Shown here in pieces: positions 1-6,537 of a DNA stretch of 10,047 bases (positions are counted from its first letter, which is position 1; every line of letters starts with the position of its first letter). Where the stretch lies: NCBI GenBank assembly GCA_023266165.1, contig JAHFRR010000041.1, positions 1-10,047 of the forward strand. Direction: 5' to 3'. The translations under genes and the position numbers were made by a program. This stretch comes from Thiotrichales bacterium (GTDB lineage Bacteria > Pseudomonadota > Gammaproteobacteria > Francisellales > CACEW01). The notes beneath the pieces were generated by a model, which worked only from the letters and a program-made list of their open reading frames with translations, made no database searches and had not been told where the DNA came from.

Positions 1-790
1 TTTTATGGCGAATCTGATCGTTGTCCCTCTGACCCTGTTGATCATCATGCCCTTATTGCTTTTGGGTTTATTGTTTTTATTTTTGCCCTGGAAGGGTTTA
101 GATGTTTTGATTTGGAAGATAGCCAATGGTGTGCTGGCATGGCAAGTCAAGTTTTTATTGATGTTGGCCCATTTACCGGATGCCATTGTGCCCATGCCCC
201 AGGTGCCTATCTGGAAGATTGTGTTGCTGTGTGTAGGCGCGATGATCTTCCTGATGCCTAAAGCATTCAAGCTGCGAGGGTTGAGTGCCTTGATGGTGCT
301 CCCTTTGGTTTTCCCTCATGTGCCTGTCTCAGAAGGGCATCTTAAAATTACCACATTGCACGCGCGCAAGATGCAAGCGATTTTGATTCAAACTCATCAT
401 CACACCTTGTTGATTGACCAGGGTGGGCGAGGGCCTTGGGTGAGCCTGCAAACGTTTACCCTGATTCCCTGGTTGAGAGCTGAGGGGGTGAGCCAAGTCA
501 ATCTTTGGATAGAGGCACGGCCCCTTGCCAGCGCTCAAGCGCCTGATAAAATCTGGCAGCGCTATCTCAATATGCCTGTGCACAGCGTTGTGCCTACATC
601 CTCGTGCCCACTGGGAGCACCGTGGGTATGGGATGGTGTAAAATTTTTGTGGATCCAGGGTGCTCAGGGAAGCCTGTGTCGATTGGGTGTGGAGGATCTG
701 AAAGATTCAAATACTGTCACATTCAGGAGTTTTGTCATATCTCACACCACCGCCCATAGTCGTCGAATGGGTGACAGCAGAGGCGGTTGA
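1..790 (+). CDS. comEC: ComEC/Rec2 DNA-uptake channel protein, 3' part (5' end outside window)
   Basis: The ComEC family forms the inner-membrane channel that carries single-stranded DNA into the cytoplasm during natural transformation. The reading frame is open to the left edge (the codon before the ATG at 5 is Phe), so this is the C-terminal part of a longer protein. Visible parts are ANLIVVPL, typical of the end of the competence domain, hydrophobic segments at about residues 4-30 and 70-105 counted from the ATG, and then a beta-lactamase-like region from about residue 112. That region keeps a family-like skeleton (LLIDQGG, LIPWLRAEGV, WVWDGVKF), but the usual DVGQG is replaced by HARKM. 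The HxDxDH zinc motif expected after the LRAEGV segment is absent (IEARPLASA stands there). The protein ends before the usual TGD and HHGS motifs. The last 49 bases overlap the opposite-strand gene. The family is clear from the channel end; whether the tail is functional is uncertain. Confidence 0.75.
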   Translation, partial: FMANLIVVPLTLLIIMPLLLLGLLFLFLPWKGLDVLIWKIANGVLAWQVKFLLMLAHLPDAIVPMPQVPIWKIVLLCVGAMIFLMPKAFKLRGLSALMVLPLVFPHVPVSEGHLKITTLHARKMQAILIQTHHHTLLIDQGGRGPWVSLQTFTLIPWLRAEGVSQVNLWIEARPLASAQAPDKIWQRYLNMPVHSVVPTSSCPLGAPWVWDGVKFLWIQGAQGSLCRLGVEDLKDSNTVTFRSFVISHTTAHSRRMGDSRGG

Positions 791-1563
791 TCCAAGACGG
801 GAAATTGCTCTTTGATCAAATAGCCCAGCATCTGTCGGGACAGCTTGAGATCATTGAAAATAATAGGGTGTATGTGGGTTTCCAGATGAGACTCAGCGCT
901 GAATAAGTCCAAGGCGAGCTGGGCTTGGTGTTGAAACAGCGCAGTGATCACAGGTGAAGGCCCCGGGTTGCTCAGAAAGGCGTATGCGCCTTGTTCTCCA
1001 TCGGAAAAAGTCTCCAGCGGTAGATAGAGGCGTTGATGCATCAGATGTTTTTTAAAAAACTGCAAGTGTCGGATAATCTCTTGGGCAATACCTAGGGTAT
1101 GCAAAGCTTTCTCTTGTGCTGGATGGGCTGGATGGACGAGATGGGGGGTGAGGACTTGAGAAAGCAGCGTAAGGCGCAGCCCACCCAGATGTTGGTAATG
1201 TTGATTCAGCGAGGCTTGAGTTTCAAATAACTGGGTGGAAAGGGTGAGTGTGGAAGCTTCAATGAGCGCTGCCAGTTGGCTTTGCCGAATTTGGCAGGCT
1301 TGAACAATAGGTACCAGTGCTTGCGTGATCGGATGCGTGGGATTGCCTAGATAGATGCTGTCAATGTCCTGGCGACACCAGGCGAGCTTCTTCTGGGCAA
1401 TTTCAGGGTCTTTAGAGGCTTCTGAGATCTGAACCACCCATTCCCACAATGCTTGAATGACTTTGGCTGGAAAGGCCTTTGCGGCAGGGGTTTTCAAGCA
1501 GGCATAATAAAAATCATCGCCGCGTTTAGAAAGATAAGTATCCAGAGGGGTTAATGCTCGCAT
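742..1563 (-). CDS. Squalene/phytoene synthase-fold protein, NDUFAF6-like, without catalytic aspartates
   Basis: The protein has 273 residues from the chosen ATG. Family features seen are an N-terminal DDFYYACLKTP segment, KLAWCRQDIDSIYLGNPTHPITQAL (in pieces matching the kLqWWR..l..ly.G...HP pattern), LGIAQEIIRHL and the late RLYLPLE. Enzymes of the fold carry two Asp-rich motifs for Mg-diphosphate. Here the first region reads WVVQISEASKDPE and the second HLQFFKKHLMHQR, so neither Asp cluster is present. This is the pattern of the NDUFAF6 group, which in mitochondria assists complex I assembly, rather than of true squalene or phytoene synthases. The frame is open to a Met at 1605, but the ATG at 1563 is preferred because it begins family-like sequence (MRALTPLDTY) and leaves only a 13-base overlap with the end of ubiG. 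No clear Shine-Dalgarno site is seen, so translational coupling with ubiG is likely. A role in respiratory chain assembly is inference. Confidence 0.7.
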   Translation of the reverse strand: MRALTPLDTYLSKRGDDFYYACLKTPAAKAFPAKVIQALWEWVVQISEASKDPEIAQKKLAWCRQDIDSIYLGNPTHPITQALVPIVQACQIRQSQLAALIEASTLTLSTQLFETQASLNQHYQHLGGLRLTLLSQVLTPHLVHPAHPAQEKALHTLGIAQEIIRHLQFFKKHLMHQRLYLPLETFSDGEQGAYAFLSNPGPSPVITALFQHQAQLALDLFSAESHLETHIHPIIFNDLKLSRQMLGYLIKEQFPVLDQPPLLSPIRRLWAVV

Positions 1564-2258
1564 TTTTGGGCCAGTACCATGTAATTCACATGTGTTTTTG
1601 AGCATTCTTCAAAAGACTGCTTCAAGAGATTGTAGCGCACGCCTTGGATATCCAGAGGGGTGAGGCCTGCTTCGCGCAGCGCGCGTGTGAGTTCGCCAGG
1701 GCGAATGAACTGGTCATAATGATGGGTGCCTTTGGGGAGCTTCTTCAAGAGATACTCTCCTCCCACAATGGCTGTTAGAAAAGATATCGGGCTTCTATCT
1801 AGGGTTGAGAGCAGCACCGAGCCATTGGGCTTTAATAAATGCGAGATCGCATAAAGAATGCTTTGGGGGTTTGGCACGTGTTCTAACATCTCCATGCATG
1901 TGATGATGTCATACGCCTCTGGATACTGGAGGGCGTGATCTTCTGCGCTCTGAAGCTGATAGTCGATCGTGAGATGGCTTTCGAGTTGATGGATCTTGGC
2001 CATCATGATGAGATCCTCTGATAGATCCAGGCCTGTGACATGTGCGCCTTGTATCGCAAGGCTTTCAGAGAAAATACCGCCGCCGCAGCCAATGTCTAAA
2101 ATTTTTTTATTTTTAAGATCGCTGTGCCGCATGAGATAGTGTAATCTCACGGGGTTCAGCTGGTGTAGGAGCTGGTTAGGGCCTAAAGGATCCCACCATT
2201 CGGGGGCGCTTTTTGCGAAATGCTCAAGTTCTTGGGGATTGTTGTTGTGGGTGTGCAT
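1551..2258 (-). CDS. ubiG: Ubiquinone biosynthesis O-methyltransferase UbiG
   Basis: UbiG carries out both S-adenosylmethionine-dependent O-methylations of ubiquinone synthesis and works at the inner membrane. The protein has 235 residues, close to the usual 230-245. Visible landmarks are EWWDPLG near residue 20, LNPVRLHYL, the SAM-binding glycine loop DIGCGGG at about 55-61, a second SAM contact region GLDLS, the signature MEMLEHVP at about 122-129, STLDR at 151-155 (usually STLNR) and GTHHYDQFI at 177-185. The open frame begins at a TTG at 2270, but that codon overlaps the ribosome site. The ATG at 2258 has GGAG 7-8 bases upstream and is the better start. The gene reads into the next gene with a 13-base overlap, so the two probably form one transcript. 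Confidence 0.95.
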   Translation of the reverse strand: MHTHNNNPQELEHFAKSAPEWWDPLGPNQLLHQLNPVRLHYLMRHSDLKNKKILDIGCGGGIFSESLAIQGAHVTGLDLSEDLIMMAKIHQLESHLTIDYQLQSAEDHALQYPEAYDIITCMEMLEHVPNPQSILYAISHLLKPNGSVLLSTLDRSPISFLTAIVGGEYLLKKLPKGTHHYDQFIRPGELTRALREAGLTPLDIQGVRYNLLKQSFEECSKTHVNYMVLAQKCEH

Positions 2259-2284
2259 AGGGGTCTCCAAAAAAGCTTGTTGTC

Positions 2285-2313
2285 AGTGTACCGCTTGCAA
2301 GGCATGGGGGCAA
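2285..2313 (-). promoter_or_regulatory. Possible promoter of ubiG
   Basis: On the minus strand TTGCCC (-35-like, 4 of 6) and TACACT (-10-like, 4 of 6) are separated by 17 bases. The predicted start near 2278 would leave a leader of about 20 bases that includes the GGAG ribosome site. The spacing is ideal but both boxes are imperfect, so this is only a candidate. Confidence 0.3.
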
Positions 2314-2430
2314 TGGGGTTTGAGTCACAAATGTTGAGTCACACAGCAGGTGAGAAAGGTGTGAGAGGTATCAGGGCTGTCCCATTAAAAAATTTATGCT
2401 AAATAAAATATCAGGCTTTTCACTGCCGCC

Positions 2431-2550
2431 TTCCTTTAGGGGCTAAGGTATCCATACATCTTGCTGAGATGCTTGATTGTCATGGCTTATCTTGTCCCCT
2501 CTCCCCTTGTGGGCTACGGCATGCACACATCTTTCTAACCTATTGAATTG
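2431..2550. repeat. Two diverged direct copies, period 71 bases
   Basis: Positions 2431-2479 and 2502-2550 align without gaps at 33 of 49 positions, best over GGGCTA.GG.AT..A.ACATCTT. The offset of 71 bases equals the length of the segment that interrupts the palindrome's left arm. The interrupting segment is therefore a diverged relative of the arm itself rather than unrelated DNA. Confidence 0.65.
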
Positions 2551-2642
2551 GTAAGGTTTTCTTATTCCCTCCTCCGCAAGGGAGGAGGGAATAAGAAAGC
2601 CTTGCCAATCAAGCATCTCAGCAAGATGTGTGGATACTTTAG
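2443..2642. repeat. Long interrupted palindrome (62-bp arms), MITE-like or RNA hairpin element
   Basis: The right arm 2581-2642 is the reverse complement, at 58 of 62 positions, of a left arm made of two blocks, 2443-2479 and 2551-2575. The hairpin tip is GCAAG at 2576-2580. The blocks abut exactly if bases 2480-2550 (71 bases) are looped out. The four non-identical positions are 2447, 2455, 2552 and 2557, each a transition that gives a G.U pair in plus-strand RNA. The inner 28 bp (2548-2575 with 2581-2608) form an uninterrupted stem on their own. The right side continues without a T run, so it is not a classical intrinsic terminator. No transposase is present. A non-autonomous mobile element or genome-wide palindromic repeat family is the likeliest nature; no flanking target duplication could be identified. 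Confidence 0.9.
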
Positions 2643-2769
2643 TGGATCTTGACGCCTGCGCTGCTGTGTCAGGACGACGAGGTGAGGGTTTCCATGTGTT
2701 TTATTTTTTAAGAAGAATGCTAGAATGAAGCTATTGGATTTGATGAGCATCAAAAAAGAAGGAGTGGTT

Positions 2770-3495
2770 ATGTGGCAAGGTACAGCATCTTATTTTTATC
2801 TGCCTTTTCAGAGTGAAGCAGGTACTAACATCTCTGCCAGAGACCAAGCGGTAAAAATTGCGGAGACTGCGCGGGGTCGTAAAGCTACAGGTATGAAGGG
2901 TATTATGATTACCTATTCTGCCAATGCAGATCAGAGTGCGCATTTTCATAAAGCTTATGCTTCTGGAAAGACAACGGCAGGGCTGGATCTTACGATTGTA
3001 AAGGGGTCGAATCAAGCTGCCGTGATGTTGCAGTTATGCGTGTTGTTACAGGACACTGCTTCTGGATATGCAGATTTGGCGCCATTTATTCGCATTGCGC
3101 CCATCACAACGATGGTAGGGTATCGTACACATAAAAGCTTTGGAGATGAGGGGCATGAAGGATGGGTTGCTAGGGATTTGCAAAGTATCACAGAGGATCT
3201 TCGCCAGGGATGGGATTTGCTATTGTGGGTCAATACGTCCGCGGAACATGCAAAAGAGAAGCCCCGTATTGCAGTTGGGGGTGGTATCGTTACGTTGCCA
3301 GCAGAGATAGGGCGGCAGATCCAAGAGGGATTGCATGGTTTTATGGAGTCTCATGAAGGGCGGACACAAGCGGGTGAGTTGCCATCTACAGCGGTTCCCG
3401 CTCCAGCGCGCGTTCAGACATCTTGGTGGCGCTATTTTTGTTGCTGCTGTACTCAGCCAGCAAATGATGCAGCTGAGGGCTATACAAAGATGTGA
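2770..3495 (+). CDS. Unrecognised protein ending in a WWRYFCCCC motif
   Basis: I do not recognise a family. The protein has 241 residues from the ATG at 2770, preferred over an in-frame ATG at 2725 because AAGGAG lies about 6 bases upstream. The body (residues 1 to about 195) looks globular and soluble, with alternating beta-like and helical stretches (GMKGIMITYSA, GLDLTIVKG, WDLLLWVNTS, RIAVGGGIVTL) and no signal peptide or membrane helix. A Pro/Ala/Thr-rich linker (ELPSTAVPAPARVQ) leads to residues 219-227, WWRYF followed by four consecutive cysteines (codons at 3439-3450), and a polar tail. Aromatic residues beside clustered Cys near a C-terminus resemble S-acylation sites of eukaryotic membrane-anchored proteins. 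A secreted effector acylated by a host is therefore conceivable, but this is speculation; metal binding is an alternative. It sits downstream of the palindromic repeat and ends 2 bases from the converging antiporter gene. Confidence 0.7.
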   Translation: MWQGTASYFYLPFQSEAGTNISARDQAVKIAETARGRKATGMKGIMITYSANADQSAHFHKAYASGKTTAGLDLTIVKGSNQAAVMLQLCVLLQDTASGYADLAPFIRIAPITTMVGYRTHKSFGDEGHEGWVARDLQSITEDLRQGWDLLLWVNTSAEHAKEKPRIAVGGGIVTLPAEIGRQIQEGLHGFMESHEGRTQAGELPSTAVPAPARVQTSWWRYFCCCCTQPANDAAEGYTKM

Positions 3496-3497
3496 CA

Positions 3498-4745
3498 TCA
3501 CGCATGAGGCGCGGGGGTTGGGTACAGTCGTTGAATCAAGGGTCTGAGCGTTAAGCCTTGCAAGATAATGGAAAGCACGACCACAGAATAGGTGATGCTG
3601 ACAATTAAACTTTTATGTTCGCCTTGAGGAATAGCGAGGGCGAGGGCGACAGACAGTCCGCCGCGCATACCTCCCCAGGTCATGACGCTTAAGACTTTCC
3701 AGCTGAATTGCGAGAGAGGCTCCAGGATCAGCAAGGGGCCGGCCACGCTGATCATGCGGACGCCTAAAATAATAAAGAACGCCAGTACCCCAATTCCGAA
3801 GGGGATCCAGCCGGTATGAATGGATAAAATCTCAAGGCCGATCATCACAAATAAAAACGAATTGAGAATATCATCGACCAAGTGCCAAAATTGATAAAGT
3901 CGAAAGACCGTGCTTTGTGAGATGTGGCTGCTGCGGCAGTGGTTCCCTACAATCAGGCCTGCCAGCACCATGCAAATGGGGCCAGAGACGTGCAAGGCCA
4001 TCGCGATGCTATATCCCCCCGTCACCAGGGCCAACGTCAGTAAAATCGCCGTTTCGTCATGGTTCAGCTGTTTTAAAAAATAGGATGTGGCTTTTCCCAG
4101 CACATACCCCAGCAGCAACCCGCCTAACCCTTCTCGGGCAAGGAGAAATAAAATCGAGGGCAGGTGGAGTTTATCATGTGCGCCATGGGCGATCTCCAAG
4201 ATCAAGACAAACAAGACAATCCCTGCCGCGTCATTAAATAAAGACTCTCCTGTGATTTTCATGCGGATAGCTTTAGGCGTAAGGGTTTGCTTTAAAGCGC
4301 CAATGACGCAGATGGCATCTGTGGGAGCAATTAAAGCGCCAAAAAGGAGGGTGTAGATCAGCGGGATTTCAATTCCCAATAAAGAAGCCAGCCACCAGAT
4401 CGACAGGCCAATCAGGATACATGAGATAAAAACACTGAGGGTGGCGAGGGTCGCAACCACTTTTTTATGGGCGGAAAGCTCGAGAGCATTGATATGCAAG
4501 GCGCTGGCGAAGAGCAGAAAGCTTAACATGCCATTGATGACCGTGCGACTGAAATCAATGCCTGTCAAAAAGGTTTTCAAGGGGGTAACCCAAAATTGGC
4601 CGATGGCCAAAAGAATCATCAGGATCCCAGAGAGCCCTAAGGTGATGAGGGTGAGCCCAATCACTTTAGGAAGATGCATGAATTTATAATTGATAAAGCT
4701 GGCCAAAGCGGTGATGCAGACGAGCATTGCGATCAGGTATTGCAT
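3498..4745 (-). CDS. Cation:proton antiporter, CPA1 family (NhaP-type Na+/H+ exchanger)
   Basis: The protein exchanges Na+ (or K+) for protons across the inner membrane for pH and ion homeostasis. It has 415 residues and about 12 hydrophobic segments, the size of the bacterial membrane core. Diagnostic motifs are GALIAPTDAICV with APTD at 140-143, GESLFNDAAG with the ion-binding Asn171-Asp172 pair that marks the electroneutral CPA1 group, FWHLVDDILNSFLFVMIGLEI split over a late helix, and WGGMRGGLSVALAL near the C-terminus. No cytosolic TrkA-N or cyclic-nucleotide-binding domain follows, so the protein is short-tailed. The start ATG at 4745 opens directly into the first hydrophobic segment; the ribosome site is poor (a GGGGG run about 11 bases upstream). 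Ion preference cannot be read from the sequence. Confidence 0.9.
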   Translation of the reverse strand: MQYLIAMLVCITALASFINYKFMHLPKVIGLTLITLGLSGILMILLAIGQFWVTPLKTFLTGIDFSRTVINGMLSFLLFASALHINALELSAHKKVVATLATLSVFISCILIGLSIWWLASLLGIEIPLIYTLLFGALIAPTDAICVIGALKQTLTPKAIRMKITGESLFNDAAGIVLFVLILEIAHGAHDKLHLPSILFLLAREGLGGLLLGYVLGKATSYFLKQLNHDETAILLTLALVTGGYSIAMALHVSGPICMVLAGLIVGNHCRSSHISQSTVFRLYQFWHLVDDILNSFLFVMIGLEILSIHTGWIPFGIGVLAFFIILGVRMISVAGPLLILEPLSQFSWKVLSVMTWGGMRGGLSVALALAIPQGEHKSLIVSITYSVVVLSIILQGLTLRPLIQRLYPTPAPHA

Positions 4746-4766
4746 GCGCGGCAGCCCCCAAAAGAC

Positions 4767-4796
4767 TTGTGATATGAAGTTGTTTTAGAGTATACT
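4767..4796 (+). promoter_or_regulatory. Likely promoter of tsaB
   Basis: TTGTGA at 4767-4772 (4 of 6) and TATACT at 4791-4796 (5 of 6) are separated by 18 bases, as expected for a housekeeping sigma-70 promoter. A start near 4803 gives a leader of about 38 bases before the tsaB ATG. It lies in the 95-base gap between divergent genes. Confidence 0.5.
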
Positions 4797-4840
4797 TTCT
4801 CTCTTAAATTTCAACAAGTTCATTCTTCAAGATCTGTTTT

Positions 4841-5554
4841 ATGTCTAAAACTTTGTCTAAAACTTTTCCTCGGCTTTTTATTGAAACGTCCACATCGCTC
4901 TGCGCGTTAGGGCTTGAAGATGCTGAGGGGGCGTTCTTTGGATTCCAGGAGCTGCTTGAAAGAAACCAGCACGAGCGGATTTTGTGTGAGATTCAGCATT
5001 TATTGATGCAAGCGAAGCTGAGTGCTTCAGATCTAAAGAGCATTGTGGTGGGGGTGGGGCCTGGGAGTTTTGTCGGGTGTCGACTGGCCGTTGCAGTCGC
5101 TCAAGGATTGGCGTTGGCTTATGATATCCCTCTCTTACCCTTGTCCAGCTTACAGATCGGCGCACAGTGCTATTATGAAAAATATCAAGAAGGCGCTCAA
5201 GTCTTAACCCAAGTTTTAATTTTAAATGACGCGAAACTGGGGGAAGTGTATCAGGGTCTCTACCATTTAGATTTTAAAAGCCAGGTGATGGTACCTGTCA
5301 AGCCTGATCAAGCCCTTGAACTATCTGAGCTGGCTCAATTATTGCAAGAACCTGGTGTTGATTTTTTTCTCACAGATCATCCTGAGGGCTTAAAAAGCCA
5401 AATGGGTTTTGCAGGCATGCCCTTTGAGATCAGCGCGCAGAGTATGCGTGCTTTAGCGCAGGCCTCAGTGGCAGGAGATTTTCAAGGTGCGTGCGATGTC
5501 AACCCGGTGTATTTGAGAGCGAAGAGTCAGTGGGTCAAGAAAGTTGTCCTCTAG
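4841..5554 (+). CDS. tsaB: tRNA threonylcarbamoyladenosine synthesis protein TsaB
   Basis: TsaB is the inactive partner of TsaD in the cytoplasmic TsaBDE complex that places N6-threonylcarbamoyl on A37 of ANN-decoding tRNAs. The protein has 237 residues (E. coli 231). Visible features are the ASKHA-type beginning FIETSTSLCALGL at 13-25, the hallmark GVGPGSFVGCR at 71-81 (usually SFTGLR), the following AVAQGLALA helix, PLSSLQ, and the family ending VNPVYLRAK. It lacks the metal-binding histidines of TsaD, as expected. The ATG at 4841 has no strong ribosome site. The first codons contain a small tandem duplication (TCTAAAACTTT twice, giving MSKTLSKTF), which may be a recent 12-base slip. Its stop codon overlaps that of hemF. 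Confidence 0.93.
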   Translation: MSKTLSKTFPRLFIETSTSLCALGLEDAEGAFFGFQELLERNQHERILCEIQHLLMQAKLSASDLKSIVVGVGPGSFVGCRLAVAVAQGLALAYDIPLLPLSSLQIGAQCYYEKYQEGAQVLTQVLILNDAKLGEVYQGLYHLDFKSQVMVPVKPDQALELSELAQLLQEPGVDFFLTDHPEGLKSQMGFAGMPFEISAQSMRALAQASVAGDFQGACDVNPVYLRAKSQWVKKVVL

Positions 5555-6459
5555 AGCCACTCTCTGGGTGCTGAGGAGACGAGGTTCACAAGCTCAGCCT
5601 CAGGGGTATTGGGCTCAGGTTGATAGCCATAACCAAAGCGTACCTGCGGGGGGAGTGACATCAAGATGGATTCCGTGCGACCGCCCGTTTGCAGGCCAAA
5701 CAAAGTCCCCCTGTCATGAATCAAATTGAACTCAACATAACGACCTCGACGATAGGCTTGAAAGAGGCGCTCGCGCTCACCATAGGGATCGTTTTGATGT
5801 TGATGTAACAGGGCCGTATAGGCTTCTATGAAAGTATGTCCCACGCGCTCTGTAAAAGCTTGGCAGGTCTTAAAATCAAAGCGATTGAAGTCATCAAAGA
5901 ATAAACCTCCAATCCCTCGTGCCTCCTTGCGATGTGGGAGATAAAAATACTGATCACAGGCTTTCTTCAATTCGGGGTAGAGCTGAGCATCCGTAAGATC
6001 ACAGCAGGTCTTGGCTTTTTGATGCCAGTAGAGAGCATCCGCTTCGCAGAAATAATAAGGCGTGAGATCAAATCCGCCCCCAAACCACCATACAGGCTCA
6101 CCCTGCTCTGGCGTGGCAATAAAAAGCCGAATATTGGCGTGTGTCGTTGGAATATAAGGGTTGGTGGGGTGAATCACGCAAGAGAGCCCCATTGCTTCAA
6201 AGCGGCTGCCTTTGAGATCAGGCCTGTGTTGGGTTGCAGAGGATGGGAGGGGGTGGCCTGTGATATGAGAGAAATTCGCGCCGCCTTGCTCGATCAAGGC
6301 GCCAGACCCCACGCGTGTGATGCCTGCGCCGCCCTGGTTTTCACGCGTCCATGAGTCTTCTTGAATTTTGAGGCTGGGATCCACGTGCCGAAGCATGTCA
6401 AAAATTTGATTTTGAAGTGTAAGCAAAGTCGTTTTAAAAGATTTTGGGTGAATATCCAT
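5551..6459 (-). CDS. hemF: Oxygen-dependent coproporphyrinogen III oxidase HemF
   Basis: HemF uses O2 to decarboxylate two propionates of coproporphyrinogen III, giving protoporphyrinogen IX in haem synthesis. The protein has 302 residues (E. coli 299) and is alignable throughout: SWTRENQGGAGITRV at 36-50, VWWFGGGFDLTPYY at 123-136, RGIGGLFFDDFN at 181-192, YGERERLFQAYRRGRYVEFN across 226-245 (in two conserved blocks), and the highly conserved GLQTGGRTESILMS at 255-268. The four histidines proposed as metal ligands in the E. coli enzyme are matched at 97, 107, 146 and 176. It is intact and so implies an aerobic or microaerobic haem maker. The ribosome site before 6459 is weak. It diverges from hslO over 78 bases. 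Confidence 0.97.
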   Translation of the reverse strand: MDIHPKSFKTTLLTLQNQIFDMLRHVDPSLKIQEDSWTRENQGGAGITRVGSGALIEQGGANFSHITGHPLPSSATQHRPDLKGSRFEAMGLSCVIHPTNPYIPTTHANIRLFIATPEQGEPVWWFGGGFDLTPYYFCEADALYWHQKAKTCCDLTDAQLYPELKKACDQYFYLPHRKEARGIGGLFFDDFNRFDFKTCQAFTERVGHTFIEAYTALLHQHQNDPYGERERLFQAYRRGRYVEFNLIHDRGTLFGLQTGGRTESILMSLPPQVRFGYGYQPEPNTPEAELVNLVSSAPREWL

Positions 6460-6537
6460 GGTGGTTTACGCACTCTTGTGACACAATAGAGGGCCTATCA
6501 TATCAGGAAATATCAGAGATAAGAGGGTGTATGCACC

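Larger units (their letters stand above)
2259..2769. other. Long intergenic region holding a palindromic repeat element
   Basis: These 511 bases separate the divergent ubiG and the tetra-cysteine protein gene. Short open frames at 2220-2402 (plus) and 2562-2753 (minus) have no family features, and the second runs through the palindrome, so neither is taken as a gene. The part near ubiG holds its likely promoter. The middle, 2431-2642, is an inverted-repeat element described separately. The right part, 2643-2757, shows nothing recognisable except a possible -10 box TAGAAT at 2721-2726 ahead of the next gene. Confidence 0.7.

Noticed and set aside
1539..1661. Exact 13-base direct repeat TATCCAGAGGGGT at 1539 and 1649
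   Set aside because: Both copies lie in coding sequence and encode LTPLD in the same frame of two different proteins. There is no further similarity around them, so this is probably coincidence.
2259..2270. Longer UbiG start at TTG 2270
   Set aside because: The TTG overlaps the GGAG ribosome site of the ATG at 2258.
2548..2608. 28-bp hairpin as an intrinsic terminator
   Set aside because: No gene ends nearby on the plus strand, and the stem is followed by mixed sequence rather than a T run on either strand. It is better explained as the core of the palindromic repeat.
2562..2753. Minus-strand small ORF across the palindrome
   Set aside because: Its sequence is dictated by the repeat arms, it has no ribosome site and shows no family features.
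3917..4689. Plus-strand ORFs inside the antiporter gene
   Set aside because: They are low-complexity Arg/Ser/Pro-rich frames opposite a well-supported membrane protein, without plausible starts.
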